Notes: generated from the sequence alone by a model not told the origin. A DNA stretch of 41,654 nt from an uncultured Collinsella sp. (GCA_959019945.1 CAUEQD010000016.1:1-41654), one strand, 5' to 3'; numbered from the stretch's first letter, positions 8,923-16,645 are shown. Program-made: numbers and translations.

Positions 8923-9030
8923 GGTACGTAAGGCGAAGGGCCGGCCACGGTTTGCTTTCGAACGACTCTGCAAAGCAGCCGGAGTGAGAAAGCAAACCGT
9001 GGCCGGCCCTTCGCCGCCGGGACACGTACC
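8923..9030. repeat. Long near-perfect inverted repeat
   Basis: Arms of 28 bp at 8932-8959 and 8988-9015 are perfectly complementary. Outer arms GGTACGT (8923-8929) and ACGTACC (9024-9030) extend it, and ACTC/GAGT and TGC/GCA pairs continue into the loop. It fills the gap between the DUF47 gene and the nitroreductase. It lacks a T tract, so it is not a typical terminator. A related fragment, sharing AGCAAACCGTG and GCCC, lies just upstream of polA at 19817-19833. Confidence 0.9.
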
Positions 9031-9035
9031 CCCAA

Positions 9036-9659
9036 TTAACTGTTCTTCATGACAATCGAATCCACAACATCGGCCACATTCTCGCAGCAGTCGGCGCAGT
9101 ACTCCAGGAAGGCGTAGACGTCACGCCAAGCGATGACCTCGAGCGGATCCTTGCCGTTAACGTGCAGGTTGCGCATGGCGTTGATGTAGAGCTCGTCGGC
9201 CTCGGACTCGATGGTGTTGATCTGGATGACCAGCTCGCGCAGCGTTTTGGACTTGCGGTAGTTGGGAAGCTCGACCATCAGGTCTTTCATGGCGCGGCAG
9301 GCGTCAGTCACCTTGTGGGCGATGACGATGGCGTCGGGATGGATGCTCTGAATGTTGGTGAAGTAGACGCGCTGCACGACGCCCTCAATACGGTCGAGCA
9401 CGGTGTCGAGCGCGCAGCTCATCAGATCCAGATCCTCGCGCTCGAGCGGGGTGATAAAGGCGGTGAGCAGGGCGTCTTCGAGCTCGTGGTGCTTCTTGTC
9501 TGCCGCATGCTCAATCGCATGCATCTTATTGAGCATGTCGTGAATCTGCGCGGGGTCGAAGTTCTCGAAAATCTTGGTGAGCAGCTCGGCGGCCTGGACG
9601 GCAAGGTCGGCGCAGGCGACGTAGTTGTCGAAGTAGAACGAATCGGGTTTCTTTGCCAT
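9036..9659 (-). CDS. DUF47/PhoU-like Pit accessory protein
   Basis: This 207-residue, mostly helical protein belongs to the DUF47 family, distant relatives of PhoU that are encoded with Pit phosphate transporters and are thought to modulate them. Recognisable segments are the N-terminal YFDNYVACADLAVQAAELL, the HAIEHAADKKHHELEDALLTAFITP segment (cited by its core HAADKKHHEL) containing acidic and His residues, and EREDLDLMSCALDTVLDRIE. It lies 67 nt downstream of pit on the same strand, so both are probably co-transcribed. The ribosome site GAAAGGACC precedes ATG 9659. Confidence 0.9.
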   Translation of the reverse strand: MAKKPDSFYFDNYVACADLAVQAAELLTKIFENFDPAQIHDMLNKMHAIEHAADKKHHELEDALLTAFITPLEREDLDLMSCALDTVLDRIEGVVQRVYFTNIQSIHPDAIVIAHKVTDACRAMKDLMVELPNYRKSKTLRELVIQINTIESEADELYINAMRNLHVNGKDPLEVIAWRDVYAFLEYCADCCENVADVVDSIVMKNS

Positions 9660-9726
9660 GAGTGGGTCCTTTCGAGGCGAAGACGGGTGGGCGAAGTATT
9701 ACGGTCCGGATGGACGCTCGGTTTGA

Positions 9727-10776
9727 CTAGATGAACATCATGAACAGCTTGGCCATGACAAAGCTGATGAGTCCGCAGGCGGGGAAGGTAAAGAACCAGG
9801 TGAACATCATGTCCTTGACCACGCCAAAGTTGATGGCCGAAAGGCGCTTGACGGCACCGACGCCCATGATGGCGCAGGTCTTGATATGGGTGGAGGACAC
9901 GGGGATGCCGGTAAGGGTGGCAAGCAGCAGGTTTGCGGCGCCTGCGAGGTCGGCGGAGAAGCCCTGGTACTTTTCGAGCTTGACCATGCTCTGGCCGACG
10001 GACTTGATGATGCGCTCGCCGCCCACGCTGGTGCCGATACCCATAGTGGCCGAGCACAGCAGCATAATCCAGATGGGGATGCCTGCATCGCCGACGCTCG
10101 TCTGGCCGCTGGCAAAGGCCACGCCTAAAAAGAGCACGCCGATGAACTTCTGTCCATCCTGCGCGCCGTGCATAAAGCTCATGGCCGCAGCGCTCGCGAT
10201 CTGAGCGTATTTAAAGAAGACATTGGCACGTCGCCTGTTGGCGGCGGCGAAAAGAATCGAGACGAGCTTGCACAGGACCCAGCCCATGACAAAGCCCAAG
10301 CCGATGGAGAGCGCCAGACCGTAGATAACCTTCATCCACTCGTGGACGTTGACGCTGCTCGCGCCGCCGAGGGCGATAGCGGCACCGGTCAGGCCGGCGA
10401 TGAGGCTGTGGCTTTGCGAAGTGGGGATGCCAAAACGCGACGCTGTGGCGCCGTAGACGACGATGGAGAACAGCGCCGCGCATAGGCAGGCGAGCGCCAT
10501 GGTGCTATTTCCGCCAAAGTCGACGATATGTGAGATGGTGTTGGCGACGCTCGCGTTAAAGTGCGTCATGATGAGTACGCCGAGGAAGTTGAATGCGGCG
10601 CTCATGAGAATGGCGGCACGGGCGGGCATGCAACGCGTAGTGACGCAGGTCGCGATGGCGTTGGGCGCGTCGGTCCATCCATTGACGAAGATGGCGCCCA
10701 ACGCGAGGATCACGGTGACGGCAAGGACTGGGTTCGACACAATTTGGCCGAGGAAGGTTGAGAACGTTACGTCCAT
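9727..10776 (-). CDS. pit: PiT family inorganic phosphate transporter
   Basis: This 349-residue membrane protein is a low-affinity, ion-coupled phosphate permease of the PiT family. About ten hydrophobic segments are visible. The duplicated family signature occurs in both halves: GWTDAPNAIATCV at about residues 33-45 and GIPVSSTHIKTCAIMGVG in the C-terminal half, with SRFGIPTSQSHSLIAGL between them. DUF47 follows immediately. The annotated ATG has only a weak ribosome site. A very strong site lies further upstream in front of a three-codon in-frame mini-ORF (10807-10818), described separately. With pst-phoU nearby, the organism has both phosphate uptake systems in one 11-kb stretch. Confidence 0.93.
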   Translation of the reverse strand: MDVTFSTFLGQIVSNPVLAVTVILALGAIFVNGWTDAPNAIATCVTTRCMPARAAILMSAAFNFLGVLIMTHFNASVANTISHIVDFGGNSTMALACLCAALFSIVVYGATASRFGIPTSQSHSLIAGLTGAAIALGGASSVNVHEWMKVIYGLALSIGLGFVMGWVLCKLVSILFAAANRRRANVFFKYAQIASAAAMSFMHGAQDGQKFIGVLFLGVAFASGQTSVGDAGIPIWIMLLCSATMGIGTSVGGERIIKSVGQSMVKLEKYQGFSADLAGAANLLLATLTGIPVSSTHIKTCAIMGVGAVKRLSAINFGVVKDMMFTWFFTFPACGLISFVMAKLFMMFI

Positions 10777-10806
10777 ATATGGGCTTTCTCGAAGTTTGCA
10801 GGCACG

Positions 10807-10838
10807 TTACAAAAACATGATAAATCGTATCACCTCCT
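10807..10838 (-). promoter_or_regulatory. Perfect Shine-Dalgarno and three-codon mini-ORF upstream of pit
   Basis: On the reverse strand AGGAGGTGAT (10829-10838), fully complementary to the usual 16S rRNA 3' end, is followed 10 nt later by ATG TTT TTG TAA (10807-10818). This mini-ORF is in frame with pit, whose ATG follows 14 codons after the first ATG. It may act as an upstream regulatory ORF, or may be the remnant of a longer N-terminus. Confidence 0.5.
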
Positions 10839-10989
10839 GCGGGTCTCTTTACCGAGTTCTGATGGGAGAAGTGAACTTTTTGGCACTAAAATTGAATATT
10901 TGCCCTGTTGACCGCGGGTGTTCTTTTTGCTAACACGCCATGCGGACACGTGCGATTACTACGACACTCCAAAACCACAGTCTGTTCGC

Positions 10990-11019
10990 TTTACAACATA
11001 CAAACATGCGTTCGATAAT
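10990..11019 (+). promoter_or_regulatory. SOS promoter: LexA-type box between -35 and -10
   Basis: TTTACA at 10990-10995 and GATAAT at 11014-11019 form a promoter with an 18-bp spacer. Within it, 11001-11014 reads on the reverse strand CGAACGCATGTTTG, which matches all defined positions of the Gram-positive LexA/DinR consensus CGAACRNRYGTTYG. A LexA repressor bound there would block the promoter. The predicted transcript start falls at or next to ATG 11027. Confidence 0.75.
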
Positions 11020-11026
11020 AGGAGGC

Positions 11027-11365
11027 ATGGAATATCGACAGACAGACGGCAAAACTCGGCGCGTACACAAGCAGTATGTGGACGTCGTGGCTCGCATCCT
11101 CGCGGGCGGACAGGTTGTGCCGGTTACCGTCTGCTGGGTTGACGGTCGCTGCTTTACGATTGACGAAATTATCTCGACCACCGGGTTTGGCCTGATGGTC
11201 CACGGCATCCGTACGGCAACCTATAAGGTGCGTTTTGGCGGGCACGCGACCGAGTTGTATCTGGAGGACCAGACGCGCGAGCGGGCGGACGGCTCGCAGG
11301 CACACGTGATGCGTTGGTGGGTCTGGGCCTTTGATCGCACGCTCGAGGGCGAGCGCCGTAGGTAA
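11027..11365 (+). CDS. Small protein under a LexA-type promoter; function unknown
   Basis: This 112-residue protein has no catalytic motif I recognise. It is a compact, mostly beta-type sequence with VTVCWVDGRCFTIDEII, a YKVRFGGHATELYLED segment and a Trp-rich RWWVWAFD near the end. In length and in pairing with DNA-damage control it recalls the small DUF6504-type proteins encoded near translesion polymerase genes in actinomycetes, but that link is tentative. ATG 11027 is preferred: GGAGG at 11021-11025 is too close to serve, and the promoter predicts transcription starting at 11026-11027, which suggests a leaderless mRNA. An upstream in-frame ATG at 11006 would lie inside the promoter. Confidence 0.7.
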   Translation: MEYRQTDGKTRRVHKQYVDVVARILAGGQVVPVTVCWVDGRCFTIDEIISTTGFGLMVHGIRTATYKVRFGGHATELYLEDQTRERADGSQAHVMRWWVWAFDRTLEGERRR

Positions 11366-11444
11366 GGACGTACGGCATTCGGGTACAATGACAGGAATCT
11401 TGTCAGCTACTGCGCTGTCGCGGCGCTTTTGAAAGGACGAAATT

Positions 11445-12140
11445 ATGAACGATATTCAGGGCTATCAGAACGGCCCCATCGAAACCGGCGCAAGCCGTGC
11501 CAAGGAGATGTCGCCGCGTGCGTATAATCTTGCCATGTCTGCCCTCATCTTCTTGGGCTTTTGTGCCATGGGCGTCGGTGCTTACTTTACGAGCACCATG
11601 TCGTTTGCGCGCATGATGATGAGCGGGGCTGCCCTACCGCTGGTTTTTGGCTCGTTTATTTTGACCATCGTCGGCATGGTCATGATGTCGGCCGCCGCCA
11701 GCAAGCAGTCCGTGGGCCTGTCCCTTGTGGGCTACGTAATCTTTGCGAGCACCTTTGGCCTGACCGCGTCGTTTGGCCTTGCCAACTACGACCTGCCCAC
11801 CATCAACACTGCCTTTATCGCCACGGCCGCCATCACCTTTGTCTTTGGCGCCTTGGGCGTGACGTTCCCCAAGTTTTTCCAGCGCGTATATGGCATCGGT
11901 TTTGGCATTCTGCTCGCTACTATTCTGGTTGAGATCGTGCTGATGTTCATGGGCGTCTCACAGACCATCACCGATCTGATCGTGATCGTGGTGTTCGCCG
12001 GCTTTATTGGCTACGACACCTATGTTGCCACGACGGTGCCGCCTACGCTGCCCAACGCCGTGCTTATGGCCTCTAACCTGTTCGTCGATATTATCAACGT
12101 GTTCCTGCGCATTCTGAACATCCTCGGCCGTCGCGACTAG
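11445..12140 (+). CDS. Bax inhibitor-1/YbhL family membrane protein
   Basis: This 231-residue protein has a soluble N-terminus of about 28 residues and then seven hydrophobic segments, ending in a short basic tail, the layout of the Bax inhibitor-1 (UPF0005) family. Family features include the FGLTASFGLANYD region, the FIGYDTYVA motif with its conserved Asp, and the LFVDIINVFLRILNIL C-terminal helix typical of bacterial members. Bacterial relatives (YetJ) act as pH-sensitive calcium leak channels; that role is only inferred here. A GAAAGGACG ribosome site precedes ATG 11445. A terminator follows. Confidence 0.9.
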   Translation: MNDIQGYQNGPIETGASRAKEMSPRAYNLAMSALIFLGFCAMGVGAYFTSTMSFARMMMSGAALPLVFGSFILTIVGMVMMSAAASKQSVGLSLVGYVIFASTFGLTASFGLANYDLPTINTAFIATAAITFVFGALGVTFPKFFQRVYGIGFGILLATILVEIVLMFMGVSQTITDLIVIVVFAGFIGYDTYVATTVPPTLPNAVLMASNLFVDIINVFLRILNILGRRD

Positions 12141-12186
12141 TGGCGAATTGCGGCGGTGCTTGCCGTACGTGCAAATCGATGCGAAA

Positions 12187-12212
12187 GGCGGTCCTTCGGG
12201 GCCGTCTTTTTT
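12187..12212 (+). terminator. Terminator after the Bax inhibitor-1 gene
   Basis: GGCGGTCC at 12187-12194 pairs with GGGCCGTC at 12199-12206, with two G-U wobbles and a tight loop, and six T residues follow. Confidence 0.85.
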
Positions 12213-12278
12213 GTACGCGGCGGGGTATCATGGATGGGAAAAGCCGATAGCGGCAGAGACCGAGAAAGGTGACCACTT

Positions 12279-13400
12279 ATGGCAGACGTCGACAACAGGA
12301 ACCGTAACCGCAGGTCCAACCGAGCGGGTCAGCCCAATCCCAAGCGCGAGGCCCGTGCCAAGGCCGCCGAGCGTCACGTGGCAACTGTGTCCGAAGCGTG
12401 CGCCAAGGATATCGAGCGTTCGCTTGCCGGCGTGTGCGAGTTCGATGGTATGCCTGCCGGTTTTGTCGCGGCGATGAAGGCCAAGGTTCAGAGTGCTGTG
12501 GCCGCCGAAGAACAGGTTGCCGAGGACGTCGAGGGCGCGGAGGCTGCCGAGACCGAGACGGCGCCCGAGACCGAGGCAGCGCCTGAGCCTGCCGAGGAAA
12601 TCGCCGAAGCTGAGTCCGCGCCTGCTGAGGAGCCCGCTCCGGTTCTGCCTGAGGTCACCGTGCTCGATGCCTCCGCCACGCAGGCCATCCTGGACAACGG
12701 TCGTGGCTATGCGCAGTTCTGCGACATGGCCGTGCTCGCCTTTGCCTCGTTCACCAACCCGGGCGGTGGCTACATCCAGGGCTATCTGGGCCAGGAGGCC
12801 ACGCTGTGCGCCGATTCGTATCTGTACAACGTTCTCGATAAGCAGCGCAAATGGTACGGCGAGAACCGTCGCCGCAACATCAACTGCGAGCTTTACCGCA
12901 ACCGTGCGCTGGTGGTGCCTGCGGTGCGCTTCGACCGCAACCACGTGCATGCATACGCCGACGTGATCGTGGCCGCCGCGCCCAACGTTAAGCGCGCCCG
13001 CCAGGAGTATCGCGTGAGCGACGATGCTCTGCTGGACGCCCTGCGCGACCGCATTCGCTTTGTGCTTGCCATCTGCGACGAGCTGGGTCGCGAGAAGCTC
13101 GTACTGGGCGCTTGGGGCTGCGACAACAACGGCTTTGACGCCGAGGCCGTGGCCGAGCTCTTCCGCAAGGAGCTCGCGTCGGGCGACTTTAAGGTCAAGC
13201 AAGTCTTCTTTGCCGTGCCTTCTACGCGCTGGGATGAGGATTTTGCCAAGTTCGAGCACGTGCTGGCAAACTTCCCCGAGCGCAACGAGGAGTCCTATGC
13301 CCAGGTTGCCGCTCGCGCTGCGGCAGCTCGCGCCGCCGAGCAGACCCAGGCTGCTACCGAGGATGATGAGGACGAGGACGATTGGCGCAAGTACCTGTAA
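12279..13400 (+). CDS. TIGR02452/DUF2263 PARG-like macrodomain protein, variant catalytic motif
   Basis: This 373-residue protein resembles the bacterial poly(ADP-ribose) glycohydrolase-like TIGR02452 (DUF2263) family, which remove ADP-ribose from proteins. Residues 1-125 are a low-complexity, basic then Ala/Glu-rich region. The macrodomain covers about 125-355, with VTVLDASATQAIL, FTNPGGGYIQGYLGQEA and the C-terminal LVLGAWGCDNNGFD motif. The tail is acidic. In characterised members the signature is GGG-X(6-8)-QEE and the second Glu is essential; here Gln172-Glu173 is followed by Ala174. The protein may therefore bind rather than hydrolyse ADP-ribose. A GAAAGGTGA site precedes the start. Confidence 0.85.
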   Translation: MADVDNRNRNRRSNRAGQPNPKREARAKAAERHVATVSEACAKDIERSLAGVCEFDGMPAGFVAAMKAKVQSAVAAEEQVAEDVEGAEAAETETAPETEAAPEPAEEIAEAESAPAEEPAPVLPEVTVLDASATQAILDNGRGYAQFCDMAVLAFASFTNPGGGYIQGYLGQEATLCADSYLYNVLDKQRKWYGENRRRNINCELYRNRALVVPAVRFDRNHVHAYADVIVAAAPNVKRARQEYRVSDDALLDALRDRIRFVLAICDELGREKLVLGAWGCDNNGFDAEAVAELFRKELASGDFKVKQVFFAVPSTRWDEDFAKFEHVLANFPERNEESYAQVAARAAAARAAEQTQAATEDDEDEDDWRKYL

Positions 13401-13426
13401 TTGGTACGTGCTGACAGATGGGTCGA

Positions 13427-13459
13427 GCCGGCGGGAGAGGCTGCTTCCGTCGGCTTTTT
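13427..13459 (+). terminator. Terminator after the PARG-like gene
   Basis: GCCGGCGGGA (13427-13436) pairs with TTCCGTCGGC (13445-13454) with two G-U wobbles, followed by TTTTT. Confidence 0.85.
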
Positions 13460-13478
13460 ACTGAGCGAGGGGCTTACG

Positions 13479-14138
13479 ATGAAAAACGTTCTATGCTTTG
13501 GCGACAGCAACACCTATGGTTACGATCCGGCGGGCATGCGCGACGGCACCGCGGTGCGCTATGCGCAGGATGTGCGCTGGTGCGGCGTGGCCCAACGTGA
13601 CTTAGGCGAGGGCTGGCATGTAATTGAAGAAGGCCTCAACGGCCGCACGACGGTACGCGACGACATGTGCCATCTGGACACCAATCTTAACGGCATCCGC
13701 GCACTTCCGATGCTGCTCGAGGCCCATAAGCCGCTGGACGCCATTGTGATCATGCTGGGCACCAACGACTGTAAGACGGTCTTTAACGTGACAGCTTCCG
13801 ATATCGCCCGTGGCGCCATGGCGCTGATTCGCGCCGTCCGCGCGTTTCCGTGGACCGACGCTGCGCCTTGTCCGCGCATTCTGCTGATGGCGCCTATCAA
13901 GATCAAGCCGCAAATCGCCGATGTATATATGACCGATTTTGACGAGCGTTCCGTCGAGGCCTCGGAGCATTTTGGCGAGTACTACGCACATGTGGCTGAG
14001 CAGTTTGGCTGCGACTTTTTGAATGCCGCCGACTTTGCCGAGCCGGGCGATATCGACTATCTGCATATGATGCCCGAAAGCCACGAGAGCTTGGGACATG
14101 CCGTGGCGGCCAAGCTCCAAGAGATGCTCGGTGAGTAG
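13479..14138 (+). CDS. SGNH/GDSL hydrolase family protein
   Basis: This 219-residue protein is an SGNH hydrolase, probably an esterase of the arylesterase/TesA type. Block I GDSNTYG holds the nucleophilic Ser near residue 9, LNGRTT supplies block II, and GTNDCK is block III with its Asn. The C-terminal YLHMMPESHESLGHAVA contains the catalytic Asp/His region. No signal peptide is visible, so it should be cytoplasmic. I chose ATG 13479, preceded by GCGAGGGG, over an in-frame upstream start at 13401 that would run through the terminator stem. Natural substrate is unknown. Confidence 0.9.
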   Translation: MKNVLCFGDSNTYGYDPAGMRDGTAVRYAQDVRWCGVAQRDLGEGWHVIEEGLNGRTTVRDDMCHLDTNLNGIRALPMLLEAHKPLDAIVIMLGTNDCKTVFNVTASDIARGAMALIRAVRAFPWTDAAPCPRILLMAPIKIKPQIADVYMTDFDERSVEASEHFGEYYAHVAEQFGCDFLNAADFAEPGDIDYLHMMPESHESLGHAVAAKLQEMLGE

Positions 14139-14144
14139 CACGGC

Positions 14145-14189
14145 CCCAAACCACCGCAAAGGTGCCTGTCCCCTTTGCGGTGGTTTGGG
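14145..14189. terminator. Bidirectional terminator-like hairpin with TGCCTGTCC loop
   Basis: An 18-bp perfect stem (14145-14162 with 14172-14189) lies between the convergent SGNH and thiD genes. Its stem contains CACCGCAA/TTGCGGTG, words also found in the palindromes around yaaA, and the loop sits within GGTGCCTGTCCCC. Neither side has a long T tract. Confidence 0.75.
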
Positions 14190-14198
14190 CTGCGAATC

Positions 14199-15029
14199 TT
14201 AATACTGCCACATGTGATTGACGGGGCCGGAACCTTTGCCCATGTCAAAGCCGGCGGCGAGGGCGCCCGTTAGGTAGGCCTTGCCGGCATTGATGGCGTC
14301 GGCAAGATCCATGCCCTGCGCCAGCGCACAGGCGATGGCGGACGAGAGCGTGCAGCCGGTGCCATGCGTGTTGCCGGTCTCGATGCGCTTATGGCGGAAC
14401 CACGTGGTGAGCGGATCGCCCAGGTGGTTGCCCTCGTCATCGAGCGGCGCGGGCTCTGCTAGCACATCGTTGGCCTCGTTGACAAAATGCCCGCCCTTAA
14501 CGAGGGACGCGCAGCCAAAGCGGCGGGTGAGGAGCATGGCAGCGTTTTGCTGTGTGCGCTCGGAATCGACCTCGTAGTCGAGCAGCGCCATGGCCTCGGG
14601 AATGTTGGGCGTGATGACGGTCGCCAGCGGGAACAGGCGACGCGTGAGCGCCTCGGCGGCATCCTCGGCAATGAGGCGAGCGCCCGAGGTGGCGACCATG
14701 ACGGGGTCGACGACGATATTTTGTGCGTTCCATGCGCTCAGGCGGTCGGCGATAACCTCGATAATCTCAGCAGAGGAAACCATGCCGATCTTGACGGCGC
14801 TGGGTCGGATATCGTCAAAAACGGCATCGATTTGCGCGGCGACAATATCCGGGGAGATGTTCTGTACGGCGGTGACGCCCAGGGTGTTCTGTGCGGTGAT
14901 AGCGGTGATGGCCGTCTCGGCATACAGGCGGTGCGCCGTGATGGTCTTGATGTCGGCCTGAATGCCGGCACCACCGCTGGAATCTGATCCTGCGATGGAC
15001 AGGACGGCGGGTACCTTACTGCGATCCAT
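14199..15029 (-). CDS. thiD: Hydroxymethylpyrimidine/phosphomethylpyrimidine kinase ThiD
   Basis: This 276-residue cytoplasmic enzyme phosphorylates hydroxymethylpyrimidine and its phosphate in thiamine biosynthesis. The PfkB/ribokinase-like fold is clear: SIAGSDSSGGAGIQADIKT near the N-terminus, GMVSS, VVDPVMVATSGARL, LVKGGH, and the catalytic/anion-hole TGNTHGTGCTLSSAIA near residue 225. It is downstream of thiC on the same strand, but a strong hairpin lies between them, so it may have its own promoter. thiC makes the pyrimidine phosphate that ThiD uses. Confidence 0.95.
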   Translation of the reverse strand: MDRSKVPAVLSIAGSDSSGGAGIQADIKTITAHRLYAETAITAITAQNTLGVTAVQNISPDIVAAQIDAVFDDIRPSAVKIGMVSSAEIIEVIADRLSAWNAQNIVVDPVMVATSGARLIAEDAAEALTRRLFPLATVITPNIPEAMALLDYEVDSERTQQNAAMLLTRRFGCASLVKGGHFVNEANDVLAEPAPLDDEGNHLGDPLTTWFRHKRIETGNTHGTGCTLSSAIACALAQGMDLADAINAGKAYLTGALAAGFDMGKGSGPVNHMWQY

Positions 15030-15076
15030 GTTCGCTCCCTTGTTCGGTCGGATTCAAATGGGTCTTTAAGCCAGCA

Positions 15077-15116
15077 TTATAAAGATGCCCGGGCCGACTC
15101 TATGTCGAACCCGGGC
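15077..15116 (-). terminator. Hairpin between thiC and thiD
   Basis: On the reverse strand GCCCGGG and CCCGGGC (plus strand 15087-15093 and 15110-15116) form a GC-rich stem with further inner pairing, then ATCTTTATAAT. The weak T tract suggests partial termination after thiC. Confidence 0.6.
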
Positions 15117-15211
15117 GGGCGATGCAATCTTTACGCAAATGTAAGCAAATGTTCACACGTCAACAATTGAGGGGCGCCGGCTCGCCGCTAGAAGCGATCG
15201 CAGCGAGGAGT

Positions 15212-16546
15212 CTAGTCCTCCATGCCAAGGTCGATCGTCGTGCCCTCGAATACCTTGTTGACGGTGCGGACGGCGCACATCTTGCCGCACATGGTACAGG
15301 TGCCCTCGGTGGCGGCAGGGGACTCCTCGTAGCGCTTCTTGCCGGTGACGGGATCGAGGGCGCACTTCCACATGGCGTCCCAGTCGAGCTTGCGGCGTGC
15401 CTGGCCCATCTTGTCGTCCAGATCGCGGGCGTGCGGCACCTTCTTGGCGATATCGGCGGCGTGTGCGGCGATCTTGGTGGCCATGAGGCCATCGAGCACG
15501 TCCTGGGCGTTGGGCAGGCACAGGTGCTCAGCGGGTGTCACGTAGCACAGGAAGTCGGCGCCGGAGCTCGCCGAGATGGCGCCACCGATGGCGGCGGTGA
15601 TGTGGTCGTAGCCCACGCCGATATCGGTCACCAGCGGCCCCAGCACATAGAACGGCGCATTATGGCACAGGCGCTTCTGCAGCTTCATGTTGGCGGCGAT
15701 CTCGTCGAGCGCCATGTGACCCGGTCCCTCGACCATAACCTGGACGCCGGCGGCCCAAGCGCGCTTGCACAGCTTGCCCAGCTCGATCATCTCTGCGGTC
15801 TCGGTGGCATCGTTTGAGTCGTAGAGACAGCCCGGGCGGCAGGAATCGCCGAGCGAGATCGTCACGTCGTACTCGTGGCAGATCTCGAGCACCTCGTCGT
15901 AGAACTCGTAGAAGGGGTTTTCGTTGCCGGTGACTTCCATCCAGCCAAACAGCAGCGAGCCGCCGCGGCTGACGATGTTCATGAGGCGGCCGGTCTCCTT
16001 AAAGGTCTTGATGACCGACTTGTTGATGCCGCAGTGGATGGTCATGAAGTCCACGCCGTCCTCGGCGTGCGCGCGAACGACCTCGAGCAGGTCGTCCTTG
16101 GTGAGCTTGACCAGCGGCTTTTCCATGTAGCCGATGGCGTCGTACATGGGGACGGTGCCCACCATAAGCGGCGTCTCGTCGATGAGCTGCTGGCGGAACT
16201 GGCGCGTCTTGCCCGAGTTGGAGAGGTCCATGATGGCGTCGGCGCCAAAGTCCTCGGCAATCTTGACCTTCTTCCATTCCTCGGCGGCATCGGCCTTGTC
16301 GCCCGAGATGCCCAAGTTCACGTTGACCTTGGTGGACAGGCCCTCGCCGACACCAAAGGCGCGCATGCCCTTTTTGATATGCACGATGTTGGCGGGAATG
16401 GCGATGCGGCCGTCTGCCACGCGCTCGCGGATGTACTCGGGGTCGCGATGCTCGCGCTCGGCGACCTCTTTCATCTGAGGTGTGATCTGCCCAGCGCGGG
16501 CGAAGTCGATTTGCGTGACGAGCTTGGGCTCGGTCTGTGTGCTCAT
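15212..16546 (-). CDS. thiC: Phosphomethylpyrimidine synthase ThiC
   Basis: This 444-residue radical-SAM enzyme converts aminoimidazole ribotide to hydroxymethylpyrimidine phosphate. It is much shorter than the E. coli protein (631 residues) and resembles the short form of anaerobes. Conserved stretches include RVADGRIAIPAN, the NVNLGISGDK region, DLSNSGKTRQFRQQ, TIHCGINKS, SRGGSLLFGWM and VEGPGHMALDEI. The C-terminal cluster-binding motif reads C-T-M-C-G-K-M-C. I chose ATG 16546, which has AGGGAG 8 nt upstream, over an in-frame start at 16570 inside the riboswitch. Translation is probably controlled by the TPP riboswitch just upstream. Confidence 0.95.
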   Translation of the reverse strand: MSTQTEPKLVTQIDFARAGQITPQMKEVAEREHRDPEYIRERVADGRIAIPANIVHIKKGMRAFGVGEGLSTKVNVNLGISGDKADAAEEWKKVKIAEDFGADAIMDLSNSGKTRQFRQQLIDETPLMVGTVPMYDAIGYMEKPLVKLTKDDLLEVVRAHAEDGVDFMTIHCGINKSVIKTFKETGRLMNIVSRGGSLLFGWMEVTGNENPFYEFYDEVLEICHEYDVTISLGDSCRPGCLYDSNDATETAEMIELGKLCKRAWAAGVQVMVEGPGHMALDEIAANMKLQKRLCHNAPFYVLGPLVTDIGVGYDHITAAIGGAISASSGADFLCYVTPAEHLCLPNAQDVLDGLMATKIAAHAADIAKKVPHARDLDDKMGQARRKLDWDAMWKCALDPVTGKKRYEESPAATEGTCTMCGKMCAVRTVNKVFEGTTIDLGMED

Positions 16547-16554
16547 TGGCACGG

Positions 16555-16645
16555 CTCCCTTCGTTGGCATTACCCATATCAGGTTTGCGGGTCAGGGCGG
16601 GCGCGCCCAGTCTCAGCCTGCCGTCTTGTCCTGCAAGCTCCCCGT
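16555..16645 (-). promoter_or_regulatory. TPP riboswitch (THI element) controlling thiC
   Basis: Reading the reverse strand from 16645, the THI-box landmarks occur in order: GGGGAGC, GGCTGAGA, CTGACCC, AACCTGATATGGGTAATGCC and CGAAGGGAG. The thiC Shine-Dalgarno (AGGGAG, plus-strand 16556-16561) is the 3' end of the aptamer itself, so binding of thiamine pyrophosphate should hide it and block translation. Confidence 0.93.

Noticed and set aside
8277..8987. Forward frame of 236 codons opposite the nitroreductase
   Set aside because: It runs through the inverted repeat and terminator and has no recognisable domain.
12228..13259. Reverse-strand frame of 343 codons opposite the PARG-like gene
   Set aside because: No ribosome site and no family similarity; a shadow of the forward gene.
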